Source: Methylorubrum rhodesianum (GTDB lineage: Bacteria; Pseudomonadota; Alphaproteobacteria; Rhizobiales; Beijerinckiaceae). Taken from it: a stretch of 64,000 nucleotides of DNA. The stretch lies in NCBI RefSeq assembly GCF_014199985.1, contig NZ_JACHOS010000003.1:382337-446336 (forward strand), given 5' to 3'. The position numbers were made by a program, and so were the translations under genes. Positions 1-9,344 of this stretch are shown here, piece by piece (position 1 is the stretch's first letter; every line of letters begins with the position of its first letter). The notes under the pieces are model-generated. The model ran no database searches. It was given only the letters and a program-made list of their open reading frames with translations, and had not been told where the DNA came from.

Positions 1-14
1 GAGGCGCTCTCGCC

Positions 15-341
15 TCAGTGGTGCAGCGAGGCCTTCTCGACCGGCAACGTCGGCGGGGTCGCGTCGGCGACCTGATGTCCGGTCACGGGCCGGGCGACCG
101 GCGAGGACCAGTCGGTCGCGATCTGAGCGGTCAGCAGCAGCGCGAGACCCGCGCACAGCGCGTTGGCCGCGAGCCAGAGCCGGCGCGAGGATTGCCGCAC
201 GGCGCTGACGAGCGCGTCGGTCGTGGTCTCGTCGCGCGTCTCGCGATCCGTGATCGGCATGAGCCAGGGTTCGACGGAGAGCGCGTCGGCTCCCCAATTC
301 TCGGAGGAACCCGGCAGGCGTTGGAACGGCGCGATCGACAT
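15..341 (-). CDS. small single-pass membrane protein, unknown function
   Basis: A 108-residue protein with one clear hydrophobic helix at about residues 54-74 (LWLAANALCAGLALLLTAQ), a charged N-terminal half and a short Pro/Thr-rich tail. The topology suggests an inner-membrane anchor protein with no recognisable catalytic motif. The start is placed at the second in-frame Met because AAGGAGG lies 6 bases upstream of it, whereas the upstream Met has no ribosome site. I do not recognise the family. It is probably transcribed alone, leftward to the window edge. Confidence 0.6.
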   Translation of the reverse strand: MSIAPFQRLPGSSENWGADALSVEPWLMPITDRETRDETTTDALVSAVRQSSRRLWLAANALCAGLALLLTAQIATDWSSPVARPVTGHQVADATPPTLPVEKASLHH

Positions 342-575
342 CGCGATCCTCCTTTTTTCCAGTGACACCCCGGTCTACGAGGCCGTTTGTTCATCTCCAG
401 TTAAGCGGCAATTGGGGCAGATACAAGGTATTTTCGACCACTCTGCCTGGCTCAGACCTCAAGTCTTGGCTCGGGTTCGGCTCTTAAGGTGTTGATTTTT
501 CTGGCAAAACGCTGCGTCCTCGCGCAGCGTTGCCGCAGCCGTTCACCGTTTCGTGCCAAGGCGGGGTTTCTGAAC

Positions 576-622
576 GGGCCGTTCAGATTCGCGCCGTTCT
601 CGAACGGAAATCTGAACGACCC
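576..622. terminator. nested hairpin at the 3' end of recG
   Basis: Arms GGGCCGTTCAGATT (576-589) and AATCTGAACGACCC (609-622) pair with one mismatch. An inner hairpin CCGTTC-tc-GAACGG (594-607) sits in the loop, and TGAACGGGCCGTTCA (571-585) overlaps the left arm. It lies just past the recG stop on the minus strand. It has no clear T-run, so it is a likely RNA-stability or termination structure rather than a textbook terminator. Nothing else is visible between 342 and 625. Confidence 0.55.
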
Positions 623-625
623 GGT

Positions 626-2815
626 TTACCCCGCCTCGATCAGCCGGATCGCCGCCTCGCGCTCGAACAGGTAGAGCAGCACCCGGAGCGCCCGGCCGCG
701 CTCGCTCTGGAGGCGCGGGTCACGCTCCACGATCAGCCGCGCATCGTCGCGGGCAGCCTCCAAGAGATCGCCGTCGCTCTCCAGCCGTGCGAGGCGGAAG
801 GCGGCCATGCCGGATTGACGCGTGCCGAGCACCTCGCCCTCGCCGCGCAGGCGCAAGTCATCCTCGGCGATGCGAAAGCCGTCCTCGCTCGATCGCATCA
901 TCTCGAGCCGCGCCTTGGCGACCTGTCCCAGCGGACCGCGATAGAGGAGCAGGCAGGAGGAGGCCTTCGAGCCGCGGCCGACCCGGCCGCGGAGCTGATG
1001 CAGCTGGGCCAGCCCGAAGCGCTCGGCATGCTCGATCACCATGATGGTGGCCTCCGGCACGTCGACGCCGACCTCCACCACCGTCGTGGAGACGAGCACG
1101 CGGGTGCGGCCGGCGGCGAAGGCTTCCATCGCCGCATCCTTCTCCGGTCCCGGCATCTTGCCGTGGATCAGGCCGACCTCGTCCCCGAAATGCTTCTTGA
1201 GATCCTCGAAGCGCTCGCCCGCCGCGGCGAGATCGACATATTCCGACTCCGCCACCAGCGGACAGATCCAGTAGACCCGGTCGCCCGCCGCCAGCGCCCG
1301 GTGCAAACCCTCGACCACCTCGTCGATGCGCTCCACCGGTACGGTGATGGTCTTGATCGGCTGGCGCCCTGCGGGCTTCTCGTCGAGCACCGAGACGTCC
1401 ATGTCGCCGAAGAAGGTGAGCGCGAGCGTGCGCGGGATCGGGGTCGCGGTCATCACGAGGATGTCGACCGCCTCGCCCTTGGCGCCGAGCGCGAGGCGCT
1501 GGTGCACGCCGAAGCGGTGCTGCTCGTCCACCACCGCGAGGCCGAGGTCGCGGAAGGCTACCGCTTCCTGAAACAGGGCGTGGGTGCCGACCACGATGTC
1601 GATCTCGCCCGCGGCGAGATTCGCCAGCGTCGCCCGGCGCTCGGCGGCCTTGTCCCGGCCGGTGAGCAGGCGCAGGCGCATGGCACCGGCCAGCGGCACC
1701 AGCCGCTCGTAGTGCTGGCGCGCCAGGATCTCGGTCGGCGCCATCAGCGCGGCCTGCCGCCCGGCTTCCACGGCGGAAGCCATGGCGAGCAGCGCCACCG
1801 CCGTCTTGCCGGAGCCGACATCGCCCTGGAGCAGCCGCAGCATCCGCCGCTCGGAGGCCATGTCGGCGCGGATCTCCTCCACCGCCCGCGCCTGCGCTCC
1901 CGTGAGCGCGAAGGGCAAAGCCGCCTCGACGCGCTCCTTCAGGTGCCCGTCGCCGGCATTGACCCGGCCGGGCTTGCGCCGCTGGCGGGCCCGCACCAGG
2001 GCGAGGGCGAGCTGCGAGGCCAGGAGTTCGTCGTAGGCGAGCCGCTTGCGCGCGGGGCTGGCGGGGGGCGCCTGACCCTCGACCGGGGGAGGGGGAGCCT
2101 CCTCCGGCCGGTGCTCGATGCGCAGGGCCTCGGCGAAGGGCGGGAAGCGGTTGCGGGTGAGATAGGACGTGTCCTGCCACTCCGGCAGGACGGGGAGCCG
2201 GTCGAGGGCGCCGTGGACGATGCGGCTGATCACCCGCGAGGTCAGTCCCTCGGTGGCGCCGTAGATCGGCTCGACCGCAGGCAAGCTGGCAAGCCCCGCC
2301 TCGTCGAGGATGCGCGAGGGATGCACCATCTGCCGATAGCCGTCCCATAGGTCGATCCGGCCCGAGACGTAGCGGTGGCTGCCGATCGGCAGCATCTTCT
2401 CGATGCGCCCCCGCGGCATGCCGAAGAAGACGAGGCTGATATCGCCGGTCCCGTCCTCGACCAGCACCCGGAAGGCGCGCTTGCCGAGCATCGGCGGCCG
2501 GTGGGCCACCACGGTGACGCCCAGCGTGACGGGCTCGCCCGTCGGCGCGTCGCGGATCGAGCCGCAGAGCGGCCGGGCGACGCCGCTTTGAGGTAAGTGG
2601 AACAGCAGGTCGGCGACGCGGGCCGGCCGCTCCTCGGAGCCGAGCAGTTTTTCGATGAGCGGCGCGATCTTCGGCCCGACCCCGGGCAGGCCGCGGGCGG
2701 GGGCGAAGAGCGGGTCGAGGATGCTGGGGCGAAGGCCGGGGGCGTCGTCCGCGCCGGAGCGGGGAGGGGCCGCATCGGCAGGGTGCCCGAGGGTCTGGCT
2801 GGTGTCCGAGGTCAT
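626..2815 (-). CDS. recG: ATP-dependent DNA helicase RecG
   Basis: Superfamily 2 helicase of 729 residues that remodels stalled replication forks and Holliday junctions. The N-terminal wedge/OB region begins with the DPLFAPARGLPGVGPK segment. The helicase core shows Walker A (GDVGSGKT), the DEQH box (VVDEQHRFG), motif III-like TATPIPRT and the C-terminal QLRGRVGRG motif. The start was set at MTSDTSQ because upstream codons have no family-like sequence. No strong Shine-Dalgarno is visible, so the start could be slightly different. It is divergent from the epimerase gene with about 90 bp between them. Its position near sdhE and mfd is common in Hyphomicrobiales. Confidence 0.96.
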   Translation of the reverse strand: MTSDTSQTLGHPADAAPPRSGADDAPGLRPSILDPLFAPARGLPGVGPKIAPLIEKLLGSEERPARVADLLFHLPQSGVARPLCGSIRDAPTGEPVTLGVTVVAHRPPMLGKRAFRVLVEDGTGDISLVFFGMPRGRIEKMLPIGSHRYVSGRIDLWDGYRQMVHPSRILDEAGLASLPAVEPIYGATEGLTSRVISRIVHGALDRLPVLPEWQDTSYLTRNRFPPFAEALRIEHRPEEAPPPPVEGQAPPASPARKRLAYDELLASQLALALVRARQRRKPGRVNAGDGHLKERVEAALPFALTGAQARAVEEIRADMASERRMLRLLQGDVGSGKTAVALLAMASAVEAGRQAALMAPTEILARQHYERLVPLAGAMRLRLLTGRDKAAERRATLANLAAGEIDIVVGTHALFQEAVAFRDLGLAVVDEQHRFGVHQRLALGAKGEAVDILVMTATPIPRTLALTFFGDMDVSVLDEKPAGRQPIKTITVPVERIDEVVEGLHRALAAGDRVYWICPLVAESEYVDLAAAGERFEDLKKHFGDEVGLIHGKMPGPEKDAAMEAFAAGRTRVLVSTTVVEVGVDVPEATIMVIEHAERFGLAQLHQLRGRVGRGSKASSCLLLYRGPLGQVAKARLEMMRSSEDGFRIAEDDLRLRGEGEVLGTRQSGMAAFRLARLESDGDLLEAARDDARLIVERDPRLQSERGRALRVLLYLFEREAAIRLIEAG

Positions 2816-2907
2816 GTGACCGGAAGCTTGGGCCTCAGAAGCGTGAGCGATACGCGGACACCGTATACCCCGCTTCACCCCTCGCCCACATCTGCGCATA
2901 TGGCATC

Positions 2908-3879
2908 ATGCGCGTGCTTCTCACCGGTTCCTCCGGCTGGCTCGGCCGGTTTCTCGCGCCGCAATTGCGGGCGGCGGGCCATGCCGTTACCGGCCTCGAC
3001 GTGGCGCCCGGCGCCGAAACGCAGGTGATCGGCTCGGTGGCCGATACGGGCCTCGTGGCGAAGGTCTTCGACGCGCACGGCATCGAGGCGGTGATCCATG
3101 CCGGCGCCCTGCACAAGCCGGACATCGCCCGGTATCCGGCGCAACGATTCATCGACGTGAACGTGACCGGCACGCTCAACCTGCTGGAGGCGGCGGCGAG
3201 GGCCCGGCACGACCGCTTCGTCTTCACCTCCACGACCTCGCTGATGATCTCGCAGGCGATCCGCGACGAGACCGCCGACCATGCGGTCTGGCTCGACGAG
3301 GACTCGGGCCCGCTCGCCCCGCGCAACATCTACGGCGTGACCAAGCGCGCGGCCGAGGATCTGTGCCGGCTCTTCCATCTTGAGCACGGGCTCGCCTGTC
3401 TCAGCCTGCGCACCGCTCGCTTCTTCCCCGAGGAGGACGACACCCACCGCGACCTGTCGGGCGAGAACCGGAAGGCCAACGAATTCCTGCACCGCCGCCT
3501 CACCGTGGAGGATGCCGCCCGCGCCCACGTCGTCGCCCTGGAGCGGGCGCCGGCGATCGGCGCCGACACCTTCGTGCTCTCGGCTCCATCTCCCTTCGCG
3601 CGCGCGGACGCGCGGGCTTTGAAGGGGGATGCGGCCGGGGTGATCGCCCGGCTCTTTCCCGATGCGCCCGAACTCTACGCCCGGCGCGGCTGGCACCTGC
3701 CGAGGAGCATCGGCCGGGTCTACGACGCGTCGCGCGCCGAGCGGGTCCTGGGCTTCCGCTGCGAGACCGACTTCTCGCGCGTGCTCGATGCGCTGCGCAC
3801 CGGTGCCCCGCTGCCCTTCGCTCACGACGCGGACTACGTTTCGCCGCAGGTGCGGGCCGGGGCGGGCGCTATGCGCTGA
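2908..3879 (+). CDS. NAD-dependent epimerase/dehydratase family protein
   Basis: Extended short-chain dehydrogenase of 323 residues. The Rossmann fingerprint GSSGWLGRF is at residues 7-15, the catalytic pair is in YGVTK (about residue 145), and a TSTTSL strand supplies the active-site Ser/Thr. This architecture fits nucleotide-sugar epimerases and dehydratases, but the substrate cannot be read from the sequence. The next gene (sdhE) starts 64 bp downstream, so the two may be co-transcribed. No sugar-biosynthesis neighbours help to define its role. Confidence 0.85.
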   Translation: MRVLLTGSSGWLGRFLAPQLRAAGHAVTGLDVAPGAETQVIGSVADTGLVAKVFDAHGIEAVIHAGALHKPDIARYPAQRFIDVNVTGTLNLLEAAARARHDRFVFTSTTSLMISQAIRDETADHAVWLDEDSGPLAPRNIYGVTKRAAEDLCRLFHLEHGLACLSLRTARFFPEEDDTHRDLSGENRKANEFLHRRLTVEDAARAHVVALERAPAIGADTFVLSAPSPFARADARALKGDAAGVIARLFPDAPELYARRGWHLPRSIGRVYDASRAERVLGFRCETDFSRVLDALRTGAPLPFAHDADYVSPQVRAGAGAMR

Positions 3880-3942
3880 CGCCGTTTGCCCGCGGCCGCA
3901 CGCCCCTCTACATGCGGGTGCAGGATTACCAGGGGAAAGCCC

Positions 3943-4239
3943 ATGTCCGGCACCACCCGCACCAGCGCCGATCTCGATCCGCGCCGCCGCCGTACGCTGT
4001 TCCGCGCGTGGCACCGCGGCATCCGCGAGATGGACCTGATCATGGGCCGCTTCGCCGATGCCGAGATCGGCGCGCTGTCCGAGGAGGAGCTGACGCAGTT
4101 CGAGGCGCTGATCGAGGTGCCCGACCGCGACCTGTTCCGCTGGCTCACCGGCGAGGACGCGACGCCGGAGAACTACGACACCGCCGTCTATCGCCGGCTC
4201 AAGGCGTTTCATCGCCACGACGCGCCGATTCATAACTGA
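3943..4239 (+). CDS. sdhE: succinate dehydrogenase flavinylation factor SdhE
   Basis: A 98-residue protein of the SdhE/DUF339 (SDHAF2) family, which helps attach FAD covalently to the succinate dehydrogenase flavoprotein subunit in the cytoplasm. The family hallmark RGIREMDLIMGRF (about residues 26-38) contains the RGxxE motif, followed by the typical EFEALIE.PD.DLF.W pattern. The start at MSGTTR is preceded by AGGGGAAAG at good spacing. The longer frame upstream overlaps a non-family sequence. It sits between recG and mfd, as often in related genomes. Confidence 0.92.
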   Translation: MSGTTRTSADLDPRRRRTLFRAWHRGIREMDLIMGRFADAEIGALSEEELTQFEALIEVPDRDLFRWLTGEDATPENYDTAVYRRLKAFHRHDAPIHN

Positions 4240-4332
4240 ACATCGTCGGCGAAATCCGACTTCCTTGAGCGCCGCGCCAGTTCCCTCTCCCCTCCTCAGG
4301 GGAGGGCATTCTTCCCTCGCCGCAAAAAACCG

Positions 4333-7300
4333 ATGGCCAAGCCCCAGCCCAAGCCGCCCGCCCCCGCGCCGAAGCCGCAGACCGCCCGCTTCGCCCTGCC
4401 GAAATCGGCGCCGCTGACCAAGGCGCTCGACGCGATCCGCCGCGGCGACAGCCCGACGCTGGCCTCCGTGCCCGACGGATTCGACGCCCTGGTGGCGGCC
4501 GACCTCGCTCGCGCCCTGTCGGGCACCTTCGAGGGGCCGGCGGTGCTGGTCCACGTCGCCCGCGATTCCGGACGCTCCAACGCCTTCCAGAATGCGCTGA
4601 AATTCGTCGCCCCCGAGATCGAGGCGATGAGCTTCCCAGCCTGGGACTGCCAGCCCTACGACCGCGTCTCGCCCAACGCCGCCATCGCCGCGCAACGCAT
4701 GACCGCGCTCTCGCGGCTGACCCGATCGCGCTCGTCCGAGGAGAAGCCGCGCATCCTCTGCACCACGGTGAACGCCCTGGTGCAGCGGGTGCCGCCCCGC
4801 GCCCGGGTCGCGGTCGAGACCTTCTCGGCGGCGATCGGCAACGTGGTGCCGATGGACAAGGTCGTGGCCTGGGTCGAGGCCAACGGCTTCCTACGCACGG
4901 GAACGGTGCGGGATACCGGCGAGTACGCCGTGCGCGGCGGCATTCTGGATCTCTCGCCGCCCGGCCTGCCGAACCCGATCCGCCTCGACTTCTTCGGCGA
5001 CACCCTCGAATCGATCCGTGCCTTCGATCCCGAGACGCAGCGCACGGTGGGATCGCTCCGCTCCCTCGATCTCGTGCCGATGAGCGAGGTGCAGCTCACC
5101 ACCGAGACGATCCGGCGCTTCCGCCAGGGCTACCTGTCGAGCTTCGGCGCGGCGACCCGCGACGATCGGCTTTACGAGACCGTGAGCGAGGGCCGCCGCT
5201 ATGCCGGCCTCGAGCACTGGATGCCGCTGTTCTACGACGGCCTCGACACCCTGTTCGATTATCTCGGCGACGTGCCGATGCTGTTCGACCCGCAGGTCGA
5301 GGAGGCGGCGACCGAGCGGCTCTCCCTGATCCAGGATTACTTCCAGGCCCGCGAGGCGGCGCTGAAAAATCCGCAATCGGGTGTGGCGCCCTACAAGCCG
5401 CTGCCGCCGCGGGCGCTCTACCTCACGCCGAACGAGTGGAAGGGGAAGGTCGAGGCCGGCACGGTCGCCCGGCTCACCCCCTTCGCCCAGCCGGATTCGG
5501 ATGAGCGCGCCGTCATCGATTGCGGCGCGAGGGCCGGCCGCAACTTCGCGCCCGAGCGGGCGGACGAAGCGGCCAGCGTGTTCGACGCCGCGGTGGCGCA
5601 TATCCGCGACCTGCAGGCCTCCGGTCATCACGTGATCCTGGGATCCTGGTCCGACGGCTCGCGCGACCGGCTCTGCGGCGTGCTGACCGATCACGGCCTG
5701 AAAAAACCGATCGAGATCAACACCTTCGCCGCCGTGAACGCGCTCAAGCGCGGCACCGACGTGGCGGTCGCCGTCTGGGGCCTGGAATCCGGCTTCACCC
5801 TCGACAAGCTCGCGGTGGTGGCCGAGGGCGACATCCTCGGCGACCGGCTGGTGCGCCAGAAGCGCAAATCCAAGCGCCCGCAGGACATCATCCTCGAGGT
5901 CCAGGCGCTCCAGCCCGGCGACCTCGTGGTCCATGCCGACCACGGCATCGGCCGCTTCGTCGGCCTCAAGACGGTCACGGCGGCCGGCGCTCCGCACGAT
6001 TGCCTGGAGCTGCAATATGCCGGCGGCCTGCTGCTGCTGCCGGTGGAGAATATCGAGCTTCTGACCCGCTACGGCTCGGAGGATTCGGAGGTCGCGCTCG
6101 ACCGCCTCGGCGGCGGGGCGTGGCAGGCCCGCAAGGCCAAGATGAAGCGCCGCATCCTCGAGATGGCGGGCGAACTCATCAAGGTCGCCGCCGCGCGCTT
6201 CGTGAAGCCCGCCCCGAGTCTCAAGGCGCCGGAGGGGCTCTACGAGGAGTTCGCCGCGCGCTTCGCCTTCCAGGAGACCGAGGATCAGGCCAACGCCATC
6301 GACGCCGTGCTCGACGACCTCAATGCCGGGCGGCCGATGGACCGCCTCGTCTGCGGCGATGTCGGCTTCGGCAAGACCGAGGTGGCGCTGCGCGCCGCCT
6401 TCGCCGCGGCGATCTCCGGCAAGCAGGTGGCGGTGGTGGTGCCCACCACCCTGCTCGCCCGCCAACACTACCGGACGTTTGCCGAGCGCTTCAAAGGACT
6501 GCCGATCAACGTCGCCCAGCTCTCGCGCTTCGTCTCCGCCGGCGATCAGCGCCAGACCCGGGCGGGGCTCGCCGAGGGCAAGGTCGATATCGTGGTGGGC
6601 ACCCACGCGCTGCTGGCGAAAAACGTCGCGTTCAAGGATCTCGGCCTCATCATCGTCGACGAGGAGCAGCATTTCGGTGTGGCCCACAAGGAGCGGCTGA
6701 AGGCGCTCCAGGCCGACGTCCACGTGCTGACGCTCTCGGCCACGCCGATCCCGCGCACGCTGCAGCTCGCCATGACGGGGGTGCGCGAACTCTCGATCAT
6801 CGCCACGCCGCCGGTGGATCGGCTCGCCGTGCGCACCTTCGTGACGCCGTTCGACCCGCTGCTGATCCGCGAGGCGCTGCTGCGCGAGCGCTACCGCGGG
6901 GGGCAGGCGTTCTACGTCGTCCCGCGGATCGAAGACCTCGCTGAAGTCAAACGGTTCCTCGACCAAGAGATGCCTGAAGTCACCGTCGCGGTCGCCCACG
7001 GCCAGATGGCGGCGGGCCAGCTCGAAGACGTCATGACGGCCTTCTACGAGGGCAAGTACGACGTGCTGCTCTCGACCACGATCGTCGAATCCGGCCTCGA
7101 CATCCCGACCGCCAACACGCTGATCGTGCACCGGGCCGACATGTTCGGTCTGGCCGCGCTCTACCAGCTCAGGGGCCGCGTCGGCCGCTCCAAGGCGCGG
7201 GCCTACGCCCTGTTCACGACGCCGGCCAACCGCCAGCTCACGGCGCAGGCCGAGCAGCGCCTCAAGGTGCTCCAGAGCCTCGACACGCTGGGCGCGGGCT

Positions 7301-7929
7301 TCCAGCTCGCCTCGCACGACCTCGACATCCGCGGCGCCGGCAACCTCCTGGGCGACGCCCAGTCCGGCCATATCAAGGAAGTGGGCTACGAACTCTACCA
7401 GCAGATGCTGGAGGACGCCGTCACCGCGCTCAAGGCCGGGATCGAGGAGCCGGTGGAGGAGGCGTGGTCGCCGACCATCGCCCTCGGCGCCCCCGTCACG
7501 ATCCCGGAGGACTATGTCGAGGATCTCACCGTCCGCCTCGGCCTCTACCGGCGCCTCTCGACGCTGGAGAACGATGCCGAGATGGAGAGCTTCGGCGCCG
7601 AGCTGATCGACCGCTTCGGCCCGCTGCCGCCGGAGGTGGAGCAACTCCTCAAGATCGTCACCATCAAGATCCTGTGCCGCGAGGCGAATGTCGAGAAGGT
7701 GGAGGCGGGCCCCAAGGGCGTCGTCGTCCACTTCCGCGAAAAGTCCTTCGCCAACCCGCAGGGGCTCGCCGCCATGGTCGTGGAGCAGGGCTCCTTCGCC
7801 AAGGTGCGGCCGGACATGAGCCTCGTGTTCGTCCGCGAGCTCGACAGCATCCCGAAGCGCCTGAAGGAGACCACGCAGATCATGCGCGGGCTCGTCACCA
7901 TCGCCAAGCGGGCGAAGAAGGCGGCGTGA
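4333..7929 (+). CDS. mfd: transcription-repair coupling factor Mfd
   Basis: A 1198-residue ATPase that removes RNA polymerase stalled at lesions and recruits UvrA. It has the N-terminal UvrB-like modules, then the RNA-polymerase interaction (CarD-like) domain starting near PGDLVVHADHGIGRFVG. The RecG-like translocase follows with GDVGFGKTEVA (Walker A), DEEQHFG (motif II), SATPIPRT (motif III) and RGRVGRS. A C-terminal TRCF domain comes last. The length is normal for the family. The N-terminus is Pro/Lys-rich (MAKPQPKPPAPAPKPQ), as in many alphaproteobacterial Mfd proteins. The 93 bp from sdhE contain a short CCCCT/AGGGG hairpin. Confidence 0.97.
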   Translation: MAKPQPKPPAPAPKPQTARFALPKSAPLTKALDAIRRGDSPTLASVPDGFDALVAADLARALSGTFEGPAVLVHVARDSGRSNAFQNALKFVAPEIEAMSFPAWDCQPYDRVSPNAAIAAQRMTALSRLTRSRSSEEKPRILCTTVNALVQRVPPRARVAVETFSAAIGNVVPMDKVVAWVEANGFLRTGTVRDTGEYAVRGGILDLSPPGLPNPIRLDFFGDTLESIRAFDPETQRTVGSLRSLDLVPMSEVQLTTETIRRFRQGYLSSFGAATRDDRLYETVSEGRRYAGLEHWMPLFYDGLDTLFDYLGDVPMLFDPQVEEAATERLSLIQDYFQAREAALKNPQSGVAPYKPLPPRALYLTPNEWKGKVEAGTVARLTPFAQPDSDERAVIDCGARAGRNFAPERADEAASVFDAAVAHIRDLQASGHHVILGSWSDGSRDRLCGVLTDHGLKKPIEINTFAAVNALKRGTDVAVAVWGLESGFTLDKLAVVAEGDILGDRLVRQKRKSKRPQDIILEVQALQPGDLVVHADHGIGRFVGLKTVTAAGAPHDCLELQYAGGLLLLPVENIELLTRYGSEDSEVALDRLGGGAWQARKAKMKRRILEMAGELIKVAAARFVKPAPSLKAPEGLYEEFAARFAFQETEDQANAIDAVLDDLNAGRPMDRLVCGDVGFGKTEVALRAAFAAAISGKQVAVVVPTTLLARQHYRTFAERFKGLPINVAQLSRFVSAGDQRQTRAGLAEGKVDIVVGTHALLAKNVAFKDLGLIIVDEEQHFGVAHKERLKALQADVHVLTLSATPIPRTLQLAMTGVRELSIIATPPVDRLAVRTFVTPFDPLLIREALLRERYRGGQAFYVVPRIEDLAEVKRFLDQEMPEVTVAVAHGQMAAGQLEDVMTAFYEGKYDVLLSTTIVESGLDIPTANTLIVHRADMFGLAALYQLRGRVGRSKARAYALFTTPANRQLTAQAEQRLKVLQSLDTLGAGFQLASHDLDIRGAGNLLGDAQSGHIKEVGYELYQQMLEDAVTALKAGIEEPVEEAWSPTIALGAPVTIPEDYVEDLTVRLGLYRRLSTLENDAEMESFGAELIDRFGPLPPEVEQLLKIVTIKILCREANVEKVEAGPKGVVVHFREKSFANPQGLAAMVVEQGSFAKVRPDMSLVFVRELDSIPKRLKETTQIMRGLVTIAKRAKKAA

Positions 7930-7954
7930 CAGGGCGCGAGAATCGGGTTCAACC

Positions 7955-8027
7955 CGCGACATCCCCTGAGCGAGGGCGCGTATCGGCAGGTCATCGCACG
8001 TGACCTGCCGATACGCCCGATGTCGCG
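7955..8027. terminator. two-level nested palindrome after mfd
   Basis: Outer arms CGCGACATC (7955-7963) and GATGTCGCG (8019-8027) enclose a perfect 15-bp inverted repeat, CGTATCGGCAGGTCA (7979-7993) and TGACCTGCCGATACG (8001-8015), with a 7-nt loop. It is followed by AAAATAAATCC. It lies 26 bp after the mfd stop and is the probable transcription end. Its size also allows a mobile palindromic repeat. Confidence 0.6.
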
Positions 8028-8164
8028 AAAATAAATCCCTGCCTTGATAAAGCTGCGATGGAACTGCATATTGGTCTTCATCGATGCGAGGCCGGATTTT
8101 CTGGGCCGTGACGCCTCCGCAGGGCGGTTCCCATTTTCCTTCGTGATCGGTTGAACGACAAAGT

Positions 8165-8190
8165 CCCGTGCCGCGCGGCACAGGGCTTTT
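8165..8190 (+). promoter_or_regulatory. hairpin with T-run in the cold-shock gene leader
   Basis: GTGCCG-cg-CGGCAC (8168-8181) is flanked by CCC/GGG and followed by CTTTT, ending about 30 bp before the cold-shock ATG. It resembles an intrinsic terminator or attenuator inside the leader. Leader structure commonly regulates csp genes, but the function here is inferred only from position. Confidence 0.45.
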
Positions 8191-8221
8191 GACCTGTATC
8201 CTGCGGAGACAAGGACTTTTC

Positions 8222-8431
8222 ATGAGCACCGGCACCGTCAAGTGGTTCAACGAGACCAAGGGCTACGGCTTCATCCAGCCCGAGGACGGCTCCAAGGACG
8301 TGTTCGTCCACATCTCCGCCGTCGAGCGCGCCGGCCTGCGCGGCCTCGCCGAGGGCCAGAAGGTGTCCTACGAACTCGAGACCGACCGCCGCTCCGGCAA
8401 GCAGTCGGCCGGACAGCTTCAGGTCGCGTGA
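8222..8431 (+). CDS. cold-shock protein, CspA family
   Basis: A 69-residue single cold-shock domain that binds single-stranded RNA/DNA as a chaperone. RNP1 ([11 protein letters not shown], residues 14-24) and RNP2 (VFVHISAV) are both intact. The start ATG follows GGAGACAAGG. The C-terminal [12 protein letters not shown] tail is typical of alphaproteobacterial versions. It is likely controlled through its structured leader and ends at the strong hairpin 25 bp downstream. Confidence 0.95.
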   Translation: MSTGTVKWFNETKGYGFIQPEDGSKDVFVHISAVERAGLRGLAEGQKVSYELETDRRSGKQSAGQLQVA

Positions 8432-8455
8432 TCCGCGCCTGAGACCGACATGTCG

Positions 8456-8488
8456 AAGCCGCTCCCGTCGGAGCGGCTTTGCGCTTTT
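8456..8488 (+). terminator. intrinsic terminator of the cold-shock gene
   Basis: A perfect 10-bp stem, AAGCCGCTCC (8456-8465) and GGAGCGGCTT (8470-8479), has a 4-nt loop and is followed by TGCGCTTTT. It lies 25 bp after the csp stop. Confidence 0.85.
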
Positions 8489-8537
8489 CCAAAGGCCGAT
8501 GGCTCGCCCTTGAGCCCGGCACGATCAAGGATCCTCA

Positions 8538-8906
8538 GTGAGCTTCAGCAAACACAATTCCTTCGACGACCGTCGCCAGGATTCCGCCTCCGCCCGGGAG
8601 GCCATGCTCGCCCGCTTCCGCGCCCGTCCTTCCAATGATGATCCGGCCGTGCTGGCCCGCCAGGCGGAGCGCCGCGCGATCATCGTGGCCCGCGAGGAGC
8701 GGGCCAAGGAGCGCGAATTGCAGCGGCGTCTCGAGGCCGAGCGTCTGGCCGCGATCGCCGCCGCCGAGCGTGCGGCGGAGGCGGCGCGCAAGGCCGCCGA
8801 ACTCGAGGCTGCCGCCGAGCGCGCCCGCCTCGCCCAGGCCAAGCAGAAGGAGGAGCGGGACGCCCGCTACGCCGCCCGCAAGGCCAAGATCAAGCTGCGC
8901 CGCTGA
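8538..8906 (+). CDS. DUF6481 family charged helical protein
   Basis: A 122-residue protein opening with SFSKHNSFDDRRQDSASAREAMLARFRARP. It then runs as one long, highly charged Arg/Glu/Ala helix (about residues 35-115) ending in basic KAKIKLRR. This matches my recollection of small alphaproteobacterial DUF6481 proteins of unknown function. The coiled-coil-like middle suggests a nucleic-acid or ribosome-associated role, which is inference. The GTG start has AAGGA 7 bases upstream. It lies downstream of csp but past a terminator, so it is probably separately transcribed. Confidence 0.75.
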   Translation: MSFSKHNSFDDRRQDSASAREAMLARFRARPSNDDPAVLARQAERRAIIVAREERAKERELQRRLEAERLAAIAAAERAAEAARKAAELEAAAERARLAQAKQKEERDARYAARKAKIKLRR

Positions 8907-9080
8907 TGTGACCCTGACCGCGAACCGGGCCGCCCGGTTCGCGCCTGCCCCGGCGCCGCGGTAGAATCGCTCTCGATCGGCTTCGTGACCGAGACCGTCT
9001 CACCCGTTGTCCTGAAGGGGCTATTTCTGCGCCGGAGCGGCATCTCGCTTCGGCGGACAGCGTTCGAGAAGACACCGACG

Positions 9081-9275
9081 ATGCACAAGTTCAAGCTCGG
9101 CCAGCGCGTTCGCCGCGCTCAATCCTCGGCCCTCGATGAGCGCCTGGGTTTCGGCGCAGTCAGCGAGATCGTGCGCCTGATGCCCGACGATCCCACCGGC
9201 GAACCCTCCTACCGCATCCGCTCGGGCTCGGCGGAGCGCGCCGTCCGCGAGAGCGAGATCGTTGCGGCAGCCTAG
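9081..9275 (+). CDS. small hypothetical protein
   Basis: A 64-residue protein starting MHKFKLGQRVRRAQSS. The pattern 'F..GQ.VR...' followed by Y.IRS...ERAVRESEI resembles small SH3-like or KOW-type beta-barrel proteins common in Methylobacterium and relatives; this is a pattern impression, not a firm assignment. The Met was chosen because GAGAAGACACCGACG precedes it and the codons before it are not protein-like. Confidence 0.6.
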   Translation: MHKFKLGQRVRRAQSSALDERLGFGAVSEIVRLMPDDPTGEPSYRIRSGSAERAVRESEIVAAA

Positions 9276-9293
9276 CGTTCGACCGCGCACACG

Positions 9294-9319
9294 AAAAAAG
9301 GCGGACCTCTCGGCCCGCC
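9294..9319 (-). terminator. intrinsic terminator for the pseudo-receiver gene
   Basis: Read on the minus strand, GGCGGG...TCCGCC with an 8-nt loop is followed by six T. It lies 25 bp past the stop of the leftward gene and could also slow transcription coming from the rightward small gene. Confidence 0.6.
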
Positions 9320-9344
9320 GTCATTGTCCCGTTACGGGAAAGCC

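Noticed and set aside
530..2350. A 606-codon plus-strand open frame
   Set aside because: Antisense to recG, which has complete helicase motifs.
4891..8259. A 1122-codon minus-strand open frame
   Set aside because: Antisense to mfd; no recognisable motif and shadow-type composition.
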